Shown here: piece by piece, positions 34,246 through 43,179 of the stretch
How positions within the stretch are numbered: the stretch's first letter is position 1
Layout of the letters: each line of letters opens with the position of its first letter
NCBI RefSeq assembly: GCF_902459655.1
Contig: NZ_CABPSB010000001.1
Span: forward strand, 667,538 to 731,537
DNA from: Pandoraea anhela
GTDB lineage: Bacteria > Pseudomonadota > Gammaproteobacteria > Burkholderiales > Burkholderiaceae
Length of the DNA: 64,000 bases
Direction of reading: 5' to 3'
Made by a program: the position numbers and the translations under genes
Notes under the pieces: model-generated
Told to the model about the DNA's origin: nothing
The model's input: the letters and a program-made list of their open reading frames with translations, nothing else
The model's database searches: none

Positions 34246-36372
34246 TCAGGCCCAGCCCATCGCGGCGATGAACATGTCGATGACCTTGATACCGACGAAC
34301 GGCACCAGAATCCCGCCCAGACCGTAGATGAAGAGGTTGCGGCGCAGCAGCGTCGCGGCCCCGAGCGGGCGATACTTCACGCCCTTGAGCGCCAGCGGAA
34401 TCAGCACCACGATGATCAGCGCGTTGAAGATCACCGCCGACAGAATGGCCGACGACGGGCTGGCCAGTCGCATCACGTTGAGCGCATCGAGTTGCGGATA
34501 CGTCGTAGCGAATGCCGCCGGGATGATGGCGAAGTACTTCGCCACGTCGTTCGCGATCGAGAACGTGGTGAGACTGCCGCGCGTCATCAGCATCTGCTTG
34601 CCGATCTCGACGATCTCGATGAGCTTGGTCGGGTTCGAATCGAGGTCGACCATGTTGCCGGCTTCCTTCGCGGCCTGCGTACCCGAGTTCATCGCCACCG
34701 CCACGTCGGCCTGAGCGAGCGCAGGCGCGTCGTTCGTGCCGTCGCCGGTCATGGCCACGAGCTTGCCTTCGGCCTGATACTTGCGAATCGTCGCGAGCTT
34801 TTCCTCCGGCGTGGCTTCCGCGAGGAAATCGTCCACACCGGCTTCCGCCGCAATCGCCGCCGCGGTCAGACGGTTGTCGCCCGTGACCATCAGCGTGGTG
34901 ATCCCCATCTGACGCAGTTCGGCGAAACGTTCCTTGATGCCGCCCTTGACCACGTCTTTGAGCTCGATTACGCCCAGCGCACGCGCACCGTTCGCATCCT
35001 GCTCGGCCACGACCAGCGGTGTGCTGCCGCGACGGGCGATGTCGTCCACCGCGGTCGCCAGCGCTGCCGGCCATGCACCGCCGGCCGCTTCCACGTAGCG
35101 CTTCACGGCTTCGGCAGCGCCCTTGCGGATCTGCTTGTCCGCGAGGTCCACGCCGCTCATGCGCGTTTGCGCCGTGAACGGGATGAACAGCGCATTCAGG
35201 CCGCTCATTTCGCGCTCACGCAGATTGAAGCGCTGCTTGGCGAGCACGGCGATGCTGCGGCCTTCCGGCGTTTCGTCGGCGAGCGACGCGAGTTGCGCCG
35301 CATCGGCCAGCGTACGTTCGTCCACGCCGGGGGCCGGCACGAACTGCGATGCCTGACGGTTGCCCAGCGTGATCGTGCCGGTTTTGTCGAGCAGCAGCAC
35401 ATCCACATCGCCTGCCGCTTCCACGGCGCGGCCCGACGTGGCGATCACGTTCGATTGCATCATGCGGCTCATGCCCGCCACACCGATGGCCGACAGCAGG
35501 CCGCCGATGGTCGTCGGAATCAGGCAGACCAGCAGCGCGACGAGCACCGTGATCGTGACCGGATTGCCGGCCTGCGTGACGAACACGCTGTAGATCGAAT
35601 ACGGCAACAGCGTGGCCGTGGCGAGCAACAGCACCAGCGTAAGCGCGACGAGCAGAATCGTGAGTGCGATTTCGTTCGGCGTCTTCTGACGCTTCGCGCC
35701 TTCCACCATCGCGATCATGCGGTCGAGAAACGCCTCGCCCGGGTTGACCGTCACCTTCATGATGACCCAGTCGGACAGCACGCGCGTGCCGCCGGTCACT
35801 GCCGAGAAGTCGCCGCCCGATTCACGAATGACCGGGGCCGATTCGCCCGTGATGGCCGATTCGTCGACCGACGCCACGCCTTCGACCACTTCACCGTCGG
35901 CCGGGATGACATCACCCGCCTCGACCAGCACGAAGTCGCCGCGACGCAGACTGGCGCTGTCGATGACGAGACATTCGGCGTCACGACGCGCCGAGCGCAA
36001 TTGCTTGGCCGGCACGTTCTTCTTCGCCTGACGCAGCGATGCCGCCTGCGCCTTGCTACGACCTTCGGCCAACGCTTCAGCGAAGTTCGCGAACAACACC
36101 GTGAACCAAAGCCAAAGCGTGATCGCGAGAATGAAGGGCGCGCTCGCCTCGGCGTGGCCTGCCACCGCCATGCCGAACAGCACGGTCGTGAGCAGACTGC
36201 CGACGTACACCACGAACATCACGGGGTTCTTCGCCTGCGTGAGCGGGTGCAACTTGCGGAACGAGTCCACGATGGCCGGCTTGACGATGGCGGGGTCGAA
36301 CATCGACTTCGTCGCCGATGTATGCCCCTCGCCCACCTGCCGGGTGACGGTATTTCCTGAGGGTTGATTCAT
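34246..36372 (-). CDS. kdpB: K+-transporting ATPase subunit B (P-type ATPase)
   Basis: The ATP-hydrolysing subunit of the high-affinity Kdp K+ pump, 708 residues. It has the actuator motif TGES (ITGESAPVI, about residue 176), the phosphorylation motif DKTGTITLG (Asp near residue 325), the KGA(A)-type ATP site [12 protein letters not shown], and the hinge MVTGDN followed by [42 protein letters not shown]. Seven to eight transmembrane helices are seen. An extra N-terminal stretch ([22 protein letters not shown]) precedes the usual start. The gene follows kdpA by 28 bp. Confidence 0.98.
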   Translation of the reverse strand: MNQPSGNTVTRQVGEGHTSATKSMFDPAIVKPAIVDSFRKLHPLTQAKNPVMFVVYVGSLLTTVLFGMAVAGHAEASAPFILAITLWLWFTVLFANFAEALAEGRSKAQAASLRQAKKNVPAKQLRSARRDAECLVIDSASLRRGDFVLVEAGDVIPADGEVVEGVASVDESAITGESAPVIRESGGDFSAVTGGTRVLSDWVIMKVTVNPGEAFLDRMIAMVEGAKRQKTPNEIALTILLVALTLVLLLATATLLPYSIYSVFVTQAGNPVTITVLVALLVCLIPTTIGGLLSAIGVAGMSRMMQSNVIATSGRAVEAAGDVDVLLLDKTGTITLGNRQASQFVPAPGVDERTLADAAQLASLADETPEGRSIAVLAKQRFNLREREMSGLNALFIPFTAQTRMSGVDLADKQIRKGAAEAVKRYVEAAGGAWPAALATAVDDIARRGSTPLVVAEQDANGARALGVIELKDVVKGGIKERFAELRQMGITTLMVTGDNRLTAAAIAAEAGVDDFLAEATPEEKLATIRKYQAEGKLVAMTGDGTNDAPALAQADVAVAMNSGTQAAKEAGNMVDLDSNPTKLIEIVEIGKQMLMTRGSLTTFSIANDVAKYFAIIPAAFATTYPQLDALNVMRLASPSSAILSAVIFNALIIVVLIPLALKGVKYRPLGAATLLRRNLFIYGLGGILVPFVGIKVIDMFIAAMGWA

Positions 36373-36400
36373 GAGTGCCTCGAATGCCTCATTTCATTGT

Positions 36401-38206
36401 TCAATGCGCACCGATCATCGCCAGATGTTCGGCGACCGGACCGAGCGCCAGCGCCGGTACGTAGGTGAGCGCGCCCACCAGCAGCACGGTGCCGAGCAGC
36501 AGTACGACAAACAGCGGGCCATGCGTGGGCAACGTGCCCGACGTCGCGGCGATACGCTTCTTGCGCGCAAGCGCACCGGCAATCGCCAACACCGGCACGA
36601 TCACCCAGAAGCGGCCGAACCACATCGCGATACCCAGCGTGGTGTTGTAGAACGGCGTGTTGGCCGACAACCCGGCGAATGCGCTGCCGTTGTTGTTCGC
36701 CGCCGAGCTGTACGCGTACAGAATTTCGGAGAATCCGTGGGTCGCAGGGTTAAGCACACCAGCTTGTCCGGCGGGCACGAGCACCGCAAGTGCCGTGCCG
36801 AGCAGCACCAGCAGCGGCGTCATCAGCACGGCCACGGCGACCATCTTCATCTCGTACGCTTCGATCTTCTTGCCGAGATACTCCGGCGTGCGGCCGATCA
36901 TCAGCCCCGCGACGAAGACTGCGAGCATGGCGAAGACGAGCATCCCGTACAGACCGGAGCCCACACCGCCGAAGATCACTTCGCCCAACTGCATCAGCAG
37001 CATCGGCACCAGACCGCCCAGCGGCGTGAGCGAGTCGTGCATTGCGTTGACGGCGCCGCACGACGCCGCCGTCGTCACCGTCGCAAAAATGCCCGATGAC
37101 ACGATGCCGAAGCGCGTTTCCTTGCCTTCCATATTGCCGCCCGGCTGCGTGGCGCTGACCTGCTGGTCGACCCCGAGCGAAGTGAGCAATGGGTTGCCTG
37201 CCTGCTCGGCCGACACCGTCGCTACCGTCGCGATCGAGAATGCGATCGTCATGGCCGCCAGAATGGCCAGCCCCTGACGACGGTCGCCGACCATGCGTCC
37301 GAACGTGTGGCACAGCGCCGCGGGGATCAGGAAGATCGCCAGGATTTGCAGGAAGTTCGCCAGCGGCGTCGGGTTCTCGTACGGATGCGCGGAGTTCGCA
37401 TTGAAGAAGCCGCCACCGTTGGTGCCGATCATCTTGATCGCTTCCTGCGAGGCCACCGGGCCCATCGGCAGCGTTTGCGTCTGCGTCTGCGCCGGGGTCG
37501 TCACCGGCTTGCCGGCGGCGTCCATCTTCGGCTGACCGTCCGGCCCGAGCACCGGATTGTCGTAGTGCGTGACCTGAAGCGTGGTGACGTCCTTATAGGC
37601 GTCGAAGTTCTGAATCACGCCCTGACTCATGAACGCAGCGGCCAAAATCACCGACAGCGGCACGAGGATATAGAGCGTGATACGGGTCATGTCGACCCAG
37701 AAGTTGCCGATGGTCTGCGCCGTGTGACGGGCGAAGCCGCGAATCAACGCCACGACGACCGCGATACCCGTGGCAGCCGACAGGAAGTTCTGCACGGCCA
37801 GGCCGAGCATCTGCGTGAGATAGCTCATCGTCGATTCGCCGACGTAAGCCTGCCAGTTCGTGTTGGAGACGAAACTGACCGCCGTATTCATCGACGAATC
37901 CGGCGTCACGTTGCCGAAGGCTTGCGGGTTGAGCGGCAACCAGACTTGCCAGCGCTGCAGCGCGTAGACGGCGAGGGCACCCACGGCGTTGAAGCCGATC
38001 AGCGCGATCGCATAGGCGCGCCAGTGCATTTCCTGTTCGGGATGCACACCACACAGGCGGTACAAGCCGCGTTCGAGCGGCGCGAACCAGCGGTTCACGC
38101 GCGATTCACCGGCGAGCACATCGGCCATGAAACGGCCGAGCGGGCGGGCCAGCACCAGTAGCACGACGAGGAACACGCCGAGCTGGATCCAGGCATTGAG
38201 TGTCAT
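36401..38206 (-). CDS. kdpA: K+-transporting ATPase subunit A (K+ channel-like)
   Basis: The K+-binding and translocating subunit, related to SKT-family K+ channels, 601 residues with about ten membrane helices and four pseudo-selectivity filters. Visible filter segments include [51 protein letters not shown] and [13 protein letters not shown]. The start [24 protein letters not shown] at 38206 has GGAGGATCTAGC ahead, and its ATG overlaps the kdpF stop in ATGA. A longer frame to 38281 runs through kdpF and is not used. Confidence 0.98.
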   Translation of the reverse strand: MTLNAWIQLGVFLVVLLVLARPLGRFMADVLAGESRVNRWFAPLERGLYRLCGVHPEQEMHWRAYAIALIGFNAVGALAVYALQRWQVWLPLNPQAFGNVTPDSSMNTAVSFVSNTNWQAYVGESTMSYLTQMLGLAVQNFLSAATGIAVVVALIRGFARHTAQTIGNFWVDMTRITLYILVPLSVILAAAFMSQGVIQNFDAYKDVTTLQVTHYDNPVLGPDGQPKMDAAGKPVTTPAQTQTQTLPMGPVASQEAIKMIGTNGGGFFNANSAHPYENPTPLANFLQILAIFLIPAALCHTFGRMVGDRRQGLAILAAMTIAFSIATVATVSAEQAGNPLLTSLGVDQQVSATQPGGNMEGKETRFGIVSSGIFATVTTAASCGAVNAMHDSLTPLGGLVPMLLMQLGEVIFGGVGSGLYGMLVFAMLAVFVAGLMIGRTPEYLGKKIEAYEMKMVAVAVLMTPLLVLLGTALAVLVPAGQAGVLNPATHGFSEILYAYSSAANNNGSAFAGLSANTPFYNTTLGIAMWFGRFWVIVPVLAIAGALARKKRIAATSGTLPTHGPLFVVLLLGTVLLVGALTYVPALALGPVAEHLAMIGAH

Positions 38207-38295
38207 GCTAGATCCTCCGGCTTGAACAGCGCGTAGACGAGATAAGCGAGCAGCGCGAGCGTGAGTCCGCCGCTCAGCCAATACATGGCTGTCAT
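38203..38295 (-). CDS. kdpF: K+-transporting ATPase subunit F
   Basis: A 30-residue single-helix peptide, [30 protein letters not shown], with the KdpF end motif A-L-x-x-P-E. KdpF lies at the periphery of KdpA and stabilises the complex. Both ends overlap neighbours by ATGA: the stop is shared with the kdpA start, and the start is shared with the stop of the 30-residue ORF upstream. Confidence 0.95.
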   Translation of the reverse strand: MTAMYWLSGGLTLALLAYLVYALFKPEDLA

Positions 38296-38384
38296 TGCTG
38301 CCCCCCTACCGACGCGCAAAACGCGACAAAGCCGACGGTCGTGGCAACGAACACCGCGATCACGCCGAGATATAACCAGTCCAT
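38292..38384 (-). CDS. 30-residue membrane ORF ahead of kdpF
   Basis: A small ORF encoding [19 protein letters not shown] followed by [11 protein letters not shown]. It has one predicted membrane helix (residues 4-23) and a short polar tail. GGGAG lies 6 bases ahead of its ATG, and its TGA overlaps the kdpF ATG, so it would be the first cistron of the kdp operon and translationally couple kdpF. It resembles KdpF in size and shape but lacks the PED end. I am not aware of an established name for it. It may be a second KdpF-like peptide or a coupling leader. Confidence 0.72.
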   Translation of the reverse strand: MDWLYLGVIAVFVATTVGFVAFCASVGGQQ

Positions 38385-38505
38385 GACAACTCCCTATCGT
38401 GTGGCGGCCGGCACGCCACGGGCGCGACGCGCCCTCGCATGCGCATGCCAGCCGTGCCCTGAACGATACGTAGGGGCGCATAAAGACGGGGACAAAAGGG
38501 ATAAA

Positions 38506-38553
38506 GGGGGTGTAAACAACGCGTAAACGCGGGGCCGAAATGTGTAAACGACG
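38506..38553 (-). promoter_or_regulatory. Candidate KdpE operator region
   Basis: On the minus strand the string TTTACACCCCC (38506-38516) matches, from memory, the TTTACACCCCGCC core of the E. coli KdpE site. GTAAAC occurs three times (38512-38517, 38523-38528 and 38544-38549 on the plus strand), making GTTTAC direct repeats. The site is about 120-170 bases before the first kdp cistron. T-rich repeats CTTTATCCC and CTTTATGCG follow on the minus strand. Confidence 0.5.
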
Positions 38554-38585
38554 AAGCCCGCCGATATCGCTATCGGCGGGCTTCG
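38552..38585 (-). terminator. Terminator of the first binding-protein gene
   Basis: Perfect 15-bp stem CGAAGCCCGCCGATA (38552-38566) with TATCGGCGGGCTTCG (38571-38585), loop TCGC. It is followed on the minus strand by TTTACACATTT, and lies about 77 bases past the stop codon of the binding-protein gene at 38662. It partly abuts the kdp control region, so it probably insulates kdp. Confidence 0.75.
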
Positions 38586-38661
38586 GGCCTTGCGCGGCGC
38601 GGTGCTGCGGGCGATGGCCGAACGTGGCGCGCCCGCCCGTCAGACCTGCGTCAAGCCGGCG

Positions 38662-39633
38662 TCATTCGGTCAATTGCGCCCCTTTGTGCCAGACCTCGAT
38701 CACTTCCTTGCTCGGTTCGAGGTTCAGATTCACGTTGCGCGGCGGGATCGGCTGCTGGAACCACTTGCGCTGGATCCGGCGGATCTCGCCCGAGCTATAG
38801 ACGTGCGCGAGCGTCGTATCCACGAAACGTTTGAACTGCGGGTCGTCGCGACGCAGCATCAGGGCATTGAGTTCCGTCTCCAGCGGTGCGCCGACGATCG
38901 CGAACGACTCGGGGTCGCGGGCGTTCGCGCGGAAACCCGAGAGCAGCACATCGTCCAGGGCAAACGCCTTGGCGCGACCGGTTTCCAGCGTAATCATCGA
39001 TTCGGCATGGTCTCGGGCCGGAATCACGCGAAAACCGAACTTGTCGGCCTGCGCACGCGCCAGACGCTCGCCGGTCGAACCGGCCGACGCCACAAGATTT
39101 TGGCCTTTCAGGTCTTGCAGGTCGCGAATGTTGTCCTTCCTGTTGACCAGCAGACGCACTTCCGACACGTAATACGGATTGCTGAAGCCGACCTGCTCGG
39201 CGCGCTCCGGCGTAATCGTGTTCGGCGCGCAGTCGAGGTCGACCGTACCGTTTTTCACCAGGGGAATCCGGTTCTGCGGCGTGATGGACATTTCACGCAC
39301 GCGCAGATTGGGCATATTCAGCGCCGTCTTCACGGCGTCGACCACGGCGTAGCAGAGATCCATCGTGTAGCCCACGGGCTTGCCCTTGTCGTTCACGTAG
39401 GCGAACGGGATCGCCGCCTCACGGTACCCGAGCGTCATCAGCCCCGTGTCATGAATCTTCTTGAGGGTCCCGGTCAGTTCCCCGTTGACGGTCGGCAACG
39501 CGACGACAGCGTCCGCTTTCGCGGGGGCGGCTATGGCCGTCGATACGCCCGCCTGAGCGGCAAACCATACGGACAGGCCCAGCGCAACACGCCCGGCAGC
39601 GACTTTCCAGTTGACTTCTTTGAAACCGTTCAC
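38662..39633 (-). CDS. Periplasmic amino acid-binding protein (GltI-like)
   Basis: A 323-residue solute-binding protein of family 3. The signal peptide is about residues 1-36 (VALGLSVWFAAQAGVSTAIAAPAKA). The mature part has two lobes: TGTLKKIHDTGLMTLGYREAAIPFAYVNDKGKPVGYTMDL, then IPLVKNGTVDLDCAPNTITPERAEQVGFSNPYYVSEVRLLV, with the D-C-x-P-N-T-I-T-P-E-R segment typical of glutamate/aspartate-binding GltI. It probably delivers glutamate/aspartate-like amino acids to an ABC permease. No permease or ATPase gene is adjacent. The following minus-strand gene upstream is a diverged paralog. Confidence 0.9.
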   Translation of the reverse strand: MNGFKEVNWKVAAGRVALGLSVWFAAQAGVSTAIAAPAKADAVVALPTVNGELTGTLKKIHDTGLMTLGYREAAIPFAYVNDKGKPVGYTMDLCYAVVDAVKTALNMPNLRVREMSITPQNRIPLVKNGTVDLDCAPNTITPERAEQVGFSNPYYVSEVRLLVNRKDNIRDLQDLKGQNLVASAGSTGERLARAQADKFGFRVIPARDHAESMITLETGRAKAFALDDVLLSGFRANARDPESFAIVGAPLETELNALMLRRDDPQFKRFVDTTLAHVYSSGEIRRIQRKWFQQPIPPRNVNLNLEPSKEVIEVWHKGAQLTE

Positions 39634-39838
39634 AGCAAATTCCTATCGGATTAACAGCACGATAGCAATTTACAGAGATGCACGCGAGCGTGCAAAGAAA
39701 CCTTTGTCATTAGCTTATGCACACGCCGGACCCGACGTCCCCGCCGCACCGGGTCGCAGGCGCGCAGGCGGCAGGAACCGCCGATACCGCGCGAGGGATC
39801 AGGGCATCGGCATGACGGATCCGGTGGCATGTTCCGCG

Positions 39839-40939
39839 TTAGCTGCCCGCAGCAGACGACGAAGCGCCGGCCTCCTGCGTCGCCCCGTAGCTCGCGCCCT
39901 GCGCCCATAACGCCAGCGTCTGCGCGGACGCTTCGCACGCTTCGGGCGCGAGGCCGTGACGGTGGGGCGATAGCGCCGTCTGAAACGATTCGCGCTGAAG
40001 TCGCGCCATCTCTGCGCGGCGGAACAGCGCGGCCAGCGCGGTATCGACTTTGTCCTTGAACACCGGATCGTCTTTGGGCAGGACCAGCGCGTAATACTCG
40101 GGACGATCGGACAACGGTTCGCCGACGATCCGGTAGGCGTGAGGCGTCTTGCTGGTGGCGCGCAAGCCTTCGAGCAACACGTCGTCGAGGGCGAGCGCCT
40201 GCGCACGGCGCTGGCGCAGCATGCGAAACGCGTCGTCGTAATCCCGCGCCATCAACAACTGGAATCCTGCGCCGGCATGTCGCGCACGCACGAGGCGCTC
40301 GGCGGTCGTGCCCTGCACGACGACAAGCCGTAAGCCCCGCAGATCGTCGATCGATTCGATGCCCGCGCCGCGGCGAACCAACAACCGGACGTGCGCCGCG
40401 TAGTACGGCAAGCTGAACGCCACCTGCTGCTCACGCGCCGCCGTGACCGTCGAGGGCGCGCAATCGATATCGATCGCGTCTGCCTTGACCAGCGGCCCCC
40501 GCATCTGCTCGATCACCCGCACAGGCGTTATGCGAAGCGCGGGCATCGCCATCTCGCGCTGCAACGCAAGCACGATGCGTTGACAAAGCGCCCACGCGAG
40601 TCCTGCCGGCTGGTCCTGGGCGTCGACATACGAAAAGGGAATGGCCGTCTGCCGATAGCCCAGCAGGATGCGACCACGCTCGCGAATGCGCGCCATCGTG
40701 GGACTATCGCCTGCGGTGTTGGCGGCAGCGGAGGTGTTGGAGGACGAGGACGCGTCGGATGCATTGACGGCATTCGAGCCCGCCCCCGACGCGTCCCACC
40801 CCGGGGCGGCGAGCGTGCTCAGACGCGGCATGCCCGCCATCGGCGGCCCGCCGGCAAGCGCCGCGTGCGATGCCAGCGCCATCAAGGAAAACGAGAGGAA
40901 GCGAAGCCACCGACGAAAGGACACAGGCAGAAGGGGCAT
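39839..40939 (-). CDS. Second periplasmic binding protein, diverged paralog
   Basis: A 366-residue family 3 solute-binding protein. The signal peptide (RRWLRFLSFSLMALASHAALAGG) is followed by a low-complexity Ala/Ser/Asn stretch of about 50 residues, then MARIRERGRILLGYRQTAIPFSYVDAQDQPAGLAWAL, GPLVKADAIDIDCAPSTVTAAREQQVAFSLPYYAAHVRLLV and LALDDVLLEGLRATSKTP, which align with the neighbour at 38662. The C-terminus is again Ala/Ser-rich. The ligand-site segment reads D-C-A-P-S-T-V-T-A-A-R, so specificity may differ. ATG 40939 is preferred over GTG 40948; neither has a good ribosome site. Confidence 0.85.
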   Translation of the reverse strand: MPLLPVSFRRWLRFLSFSLMALASHAALAGGPPMAGMPRLSTLAAPGWDASGAGSNAVNASDASSSSNTSAAANTAGDSPTMARIRERGRILLGYRQTAIPFSYVDAQDQPAGLAWALCQRIVLALQREMAMPALRITPVRVIEQMRGPLVKADAIDIDCAPSTVTAAREQQVAFSLPYYAAHVRLLVRRGAGIESIDDLRGLRLVVVQGTTAERLVRARHAGAGFQLLMARDYDDAFRMLRQRRAQALALDDVLLEGLRATSKTPHAYRIVGEPLSDRPEYYALVLPKDDPVFKDKVDTALAALFRRAEMARLQRESFQTALSPHRHGLAPEACEASAQTLALWAQGASYGATQEAGASSSAAGS

Positions 40940-41061
40940 GATCGACACCGGACGAAGGAGGAAAATGCCCGTACCTTAGCCAGCGCCCTGCCCGGCGCCG
41001 CGCACCTTCGGGCCTTTTCGGAAAATTCCCGACGAACGATCGTCACGTCCCGGCACCCCGC

Positions 41062-41097
41062 GTGTGGCGCATGTGGCGCATGTGGCGCATGTGGTGC
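41062..41097. repeat. Four 9-bp ATGTGGCGC repeats
   Basis: GTGTGGCGC, ATGTGGCGC, ATGTGGCGC, ATGTGGTGC in tandem, ending 9 bp before the stop of the P-loop kinase gene on the minus strand. Confidence 0.92.
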
Positions 41098-41106
41098 GCC
41101 GCCACC

Positions 41107-41694
41107 CTAGCGCGTATGTGCCAGCAACGTCTGCAGCAGTTGCTCGTCGTCCTCCGGCGTCGGCGCCGTATTGTCGAAGCGCACGAGCCCCGGGAACGCG
41201 GCAGCCGGCGGCAGGAAGCGGCGCAACCGGTACTCCTCCCAGTGCGCGAGCTTGTAGGCATCGTTAGGATTGCCCCGGCTCACGATACGCTCGTGCGCAT
41301 GCGCCTCGTCCAGATCCACCCAGACGACATGCACGCCCACGTCGTCATCGACACCGAGCCACGCCCGGTCGAACAGCAGCCCTTCGCGCAATTCGCGCGA
41401 CAGCGGGCCGACGACGAGCACATTCACGCCCAGACGCAGATTCTCCCGCGCCGTTTCCAGCAACCCGGCATACTCCGGCTCACGAAGCGTCTCCAGATAG
41501 AGCGGGCTGTCGCGGTCGTTCGGATTGCCTGTGAGCGCTCCCATGACGGACGCGCTATAGGCCCCGTAAAGCGTGTCCTTATCGAGCAGGCAGAACGCCT
41601 CACCGCTGCGCGCGATCAGCGGGCGGATCAGACGCTTCGCAAGCGTCGTCTTCCCAGCCCCGGCGTGACCGCAGAAAAAGATCAGACGTGCCAT
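41107..41694 (-). CDS. P-loop ATPase/kinase (AAA_33 type)
   Basis: A 195-residue nucleotide kinase-like protein. The Walker A motif is GHAGAGKTTLAKRL (residues 9-22), with LLDKDTLYGAYSASVMGALTGNPNDRDSP following, and an Asp-based Walker B-like VVWVDLDE near residue 125. A lid-like Arg-rich segment HERIVSRGNPNDAYK is present. Such proteins phosphorylate small metabolites, gluconate- or shikimate-kinase style, or act on polynucleotide ends; the substrate here is not clear. The start ATG is 41694. It lies 9 bp after the cupin gene and the two are probably co-transcribed. Confidence 0.8.
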   Translation of the reverse strand: MARLIFFCGHAGAGKTTLAKRLIRPLIARSGEAFCLLDKDTLYGAYSASVMGALTGNPNDRDSPLYLETLREPEYAGLLETARENLRLGVNVLVVGPLSRELREGLLFDRAWLGVDDDVGVHVVWVDLDEAHAHERIVSRGNPNDAYKLAHWEEYRLRRFLPPAAAFPGLVRFDNTAPTPEDDEQLLQTLLAHTR

Positions 41695-41703
41695 GACATC
41701 GCC

Positions 41704-42093
41704 TCAGGTGGACTTGCGCTCGAACATCACGAAGTGCTTGCGCACCGGCTCCACGACCTCGAACACCCCCTCGAAGCCCGCCGGAATCACGCAGGCGTCG
41801 CCCGGCCCGAACTCCGACGCATTGCCGTCGAGATCGCTGATTCTGATCCGTCCCTCGATCACCGAGAAATATTCCTGCCGGTGCGGGCCGAAGGCGATGC
41901 GCCACGCGCCGGGCTCGCACGTCCACTCGCCGCAATCGAATTCGCCGAGGGCATCGGTGTAGAAGGGACGCGTCACGCGTTGCGGATTGCCGCTCACCCG
42001 GCGTGCCTCGGCCGGGTGGTCGAAGATCGCCTCGCCCGCTTGCGCGGGGGCGAACGTAATCAGGGAAGGGGTCGAAGAAGTCGTCATCGGCAT
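41704..42093 (-). CDS. Cupin domain protein
   Basis: A 129-residue single cupin, related to the DUF861 (EutQ/ureidoglycine-like) group. The double-stranded beta-helix is seen in the segments FDCGEWTCEPGAWRIAFGPHRQEYFSVIEGRIRISDLDGNASEFGPGDACVIPAGFEGVFEVVEPVRKHFV (residues 52-122). His and Glu of RQEYFSVIEG take the place of the usual metal ligands in the first motif; the second motif has P-A-G-F. The function is unknown. It is preceded 28 bp upstream by the thioredoxin-TPR gene. Confidence 0.82.
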   Translation of the reverse strand: MPMTTSSTPSLITFAPAQAGEAIFDHPAEARRVSGNPQRVTRPFYTDALGEFDCGEWTCEPGAWRIAFGPHRQEYFSVIEGRIRISDLDGNASEFGPGDACVIPAGFEGVFEVVEPVRKHFVMFERKST

Positions 42094-42120
42094 TCGAAGA
42101 GAGTCAAGAGGAAGCGACGC

Positions 42121-42975
42121 TCAGTTCAGCGCGGCGCTCAGCTTGCGTCGCCAGGCGGACACCGTCGCCGGGTCGGTGTCGGACAACGCATCGAAGATCG
42201 CGAGCATCGACTTGCGTGCGGCATCGTCGCCGAACGACCGGTCGCGTTGCACGAGCTCGAGCAGCGCCGCCAACGCGGGCTCGTACGCGCGATCGGCCAG
42301 ATAGCGATTCGCCAGATCCAGACGCGCCTGCAAATTGGCCGGCTCCGCATCCACTCGCGCGAGCAGTTCCACGACCGGCGGCAGGTGGCTCGCCTGTTCG
42401 GCAGCGGCAATTCGCGTCGTCAGCGCTGCAATGCGCGCGTCGCCGCTGGCCGCGGTGCGCGGTGACAGCAGCGTGAGCTCGGTGCGCGCCGCCTCCGTAT
42501 CACCCATGCCGAGCAGCACGTCGACCAGATCGAGACGTACGTCGTCGTGCGCGGGATCGAGCGCGAGTGCGGCCTGCAACGCGTCGCGTGCCACCGTCGG
42601 CTGACCTTCGGCCAGGGCGGTGCGAGCGACCTTGCGCGCCATCTCCGCCGGATTCGGCACAACCCGGTCGATGAACGCGCGCAATTGCCCTTCCGGCAGC
42701 GCACCGACGAACTGATCGACCGGCTCGCCGTCGACGAACGCAACGACCGTCGGCAGGCTGCGCACGCCGTATTCGGCACAAAGTTCGGCGTTCTCGTCGG
42801 CGTTGATCTTGACGAGACGAATGCGCCCCTGCGCTTCGGCCTCCAGCTTTTCGAGCATCGGCCCGAGCGTGTTACACGGGCCGCACCACGGTGCCCAGAA
42901 GTCGGCCAGCACCGGCACCTGATGCGAGACGGCCAGCACGTCTGCGTCGAAGCTGGCGAGATTGGTATCGATCAT
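42121..42975 (-). CDS. Thioredoxin-TPR co-chaperone (CnoX/YbbN-like)
   Basis: A 284-residue protein with an N-terminal thioredoxin fold and C-terminal TPR-like helices. The active site is WAPWCGPCNTLGPMLEKL (CGPC, residues 27-44), so unlike E. coli CnoX (SxxC) it keeps a full redox pair. It continues INADENAELCAEYGVRSLPTVVAFVDGEPVDQFVG. The C-terminal TPRs run from about residue 120 (LAEGQPTVARDALQAALALDPAHDDVRLDLVDVLLGMGDTEAARTEL). YbbN/CnoX binds GroEL and guards proteins against oxidation. The start at 42975 lacks a strong ribosome site; the open frame extends to 43023. Confidence 0.9.
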   Translation of the reverse strand: MIDTNLASFDADVLAVSHQVPVLADFWAPWCGPCNTLGPMLEKLEAEAQGRIRLVKINADENAELCAEYGVRSLPTVVAFVDGEPVDQFVGALPEGQLRAFIDRVVPNPAEMARKVARTALAEGQPTVARDALQAALALDPAHDDVRLDLVDVLLGMGDTEAARTELTLLSPRTAASGDARIAALTTRIAAAEQASHLPPVVELLARVDAEPANLQARLDLANRYLADRAYEPALAALLELVQRDRSFGDDAARKSMLAIFDALSDTDPATVSAWRRKLSAALN

Positions 42976-43179
42976 AGGTCCTATCGAGCGTGGTAAATTG
43001 CGCAAATAGCGGTCGTCGCTCATGAAATCATGAGTTCATCGAAAACGGCCGCCCGCTTGACGCATGGTAATCGCAAAACCGGGCAAATCGGTACGGACGC
43101 GCCAACGCGCCTCAGGTTCCCGCCTCGGCCGGACGCCCCGCCACACACCCGACCGGTCCGACAACAGACAGGGAGGCAC

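Noticed and set aside
34186-36360. 724-codon plus-strand frame opposite kdpB
   Set aside because: Antisense to kdpB, with low-complexity His/Arg/Asp composition and no ribosome site.
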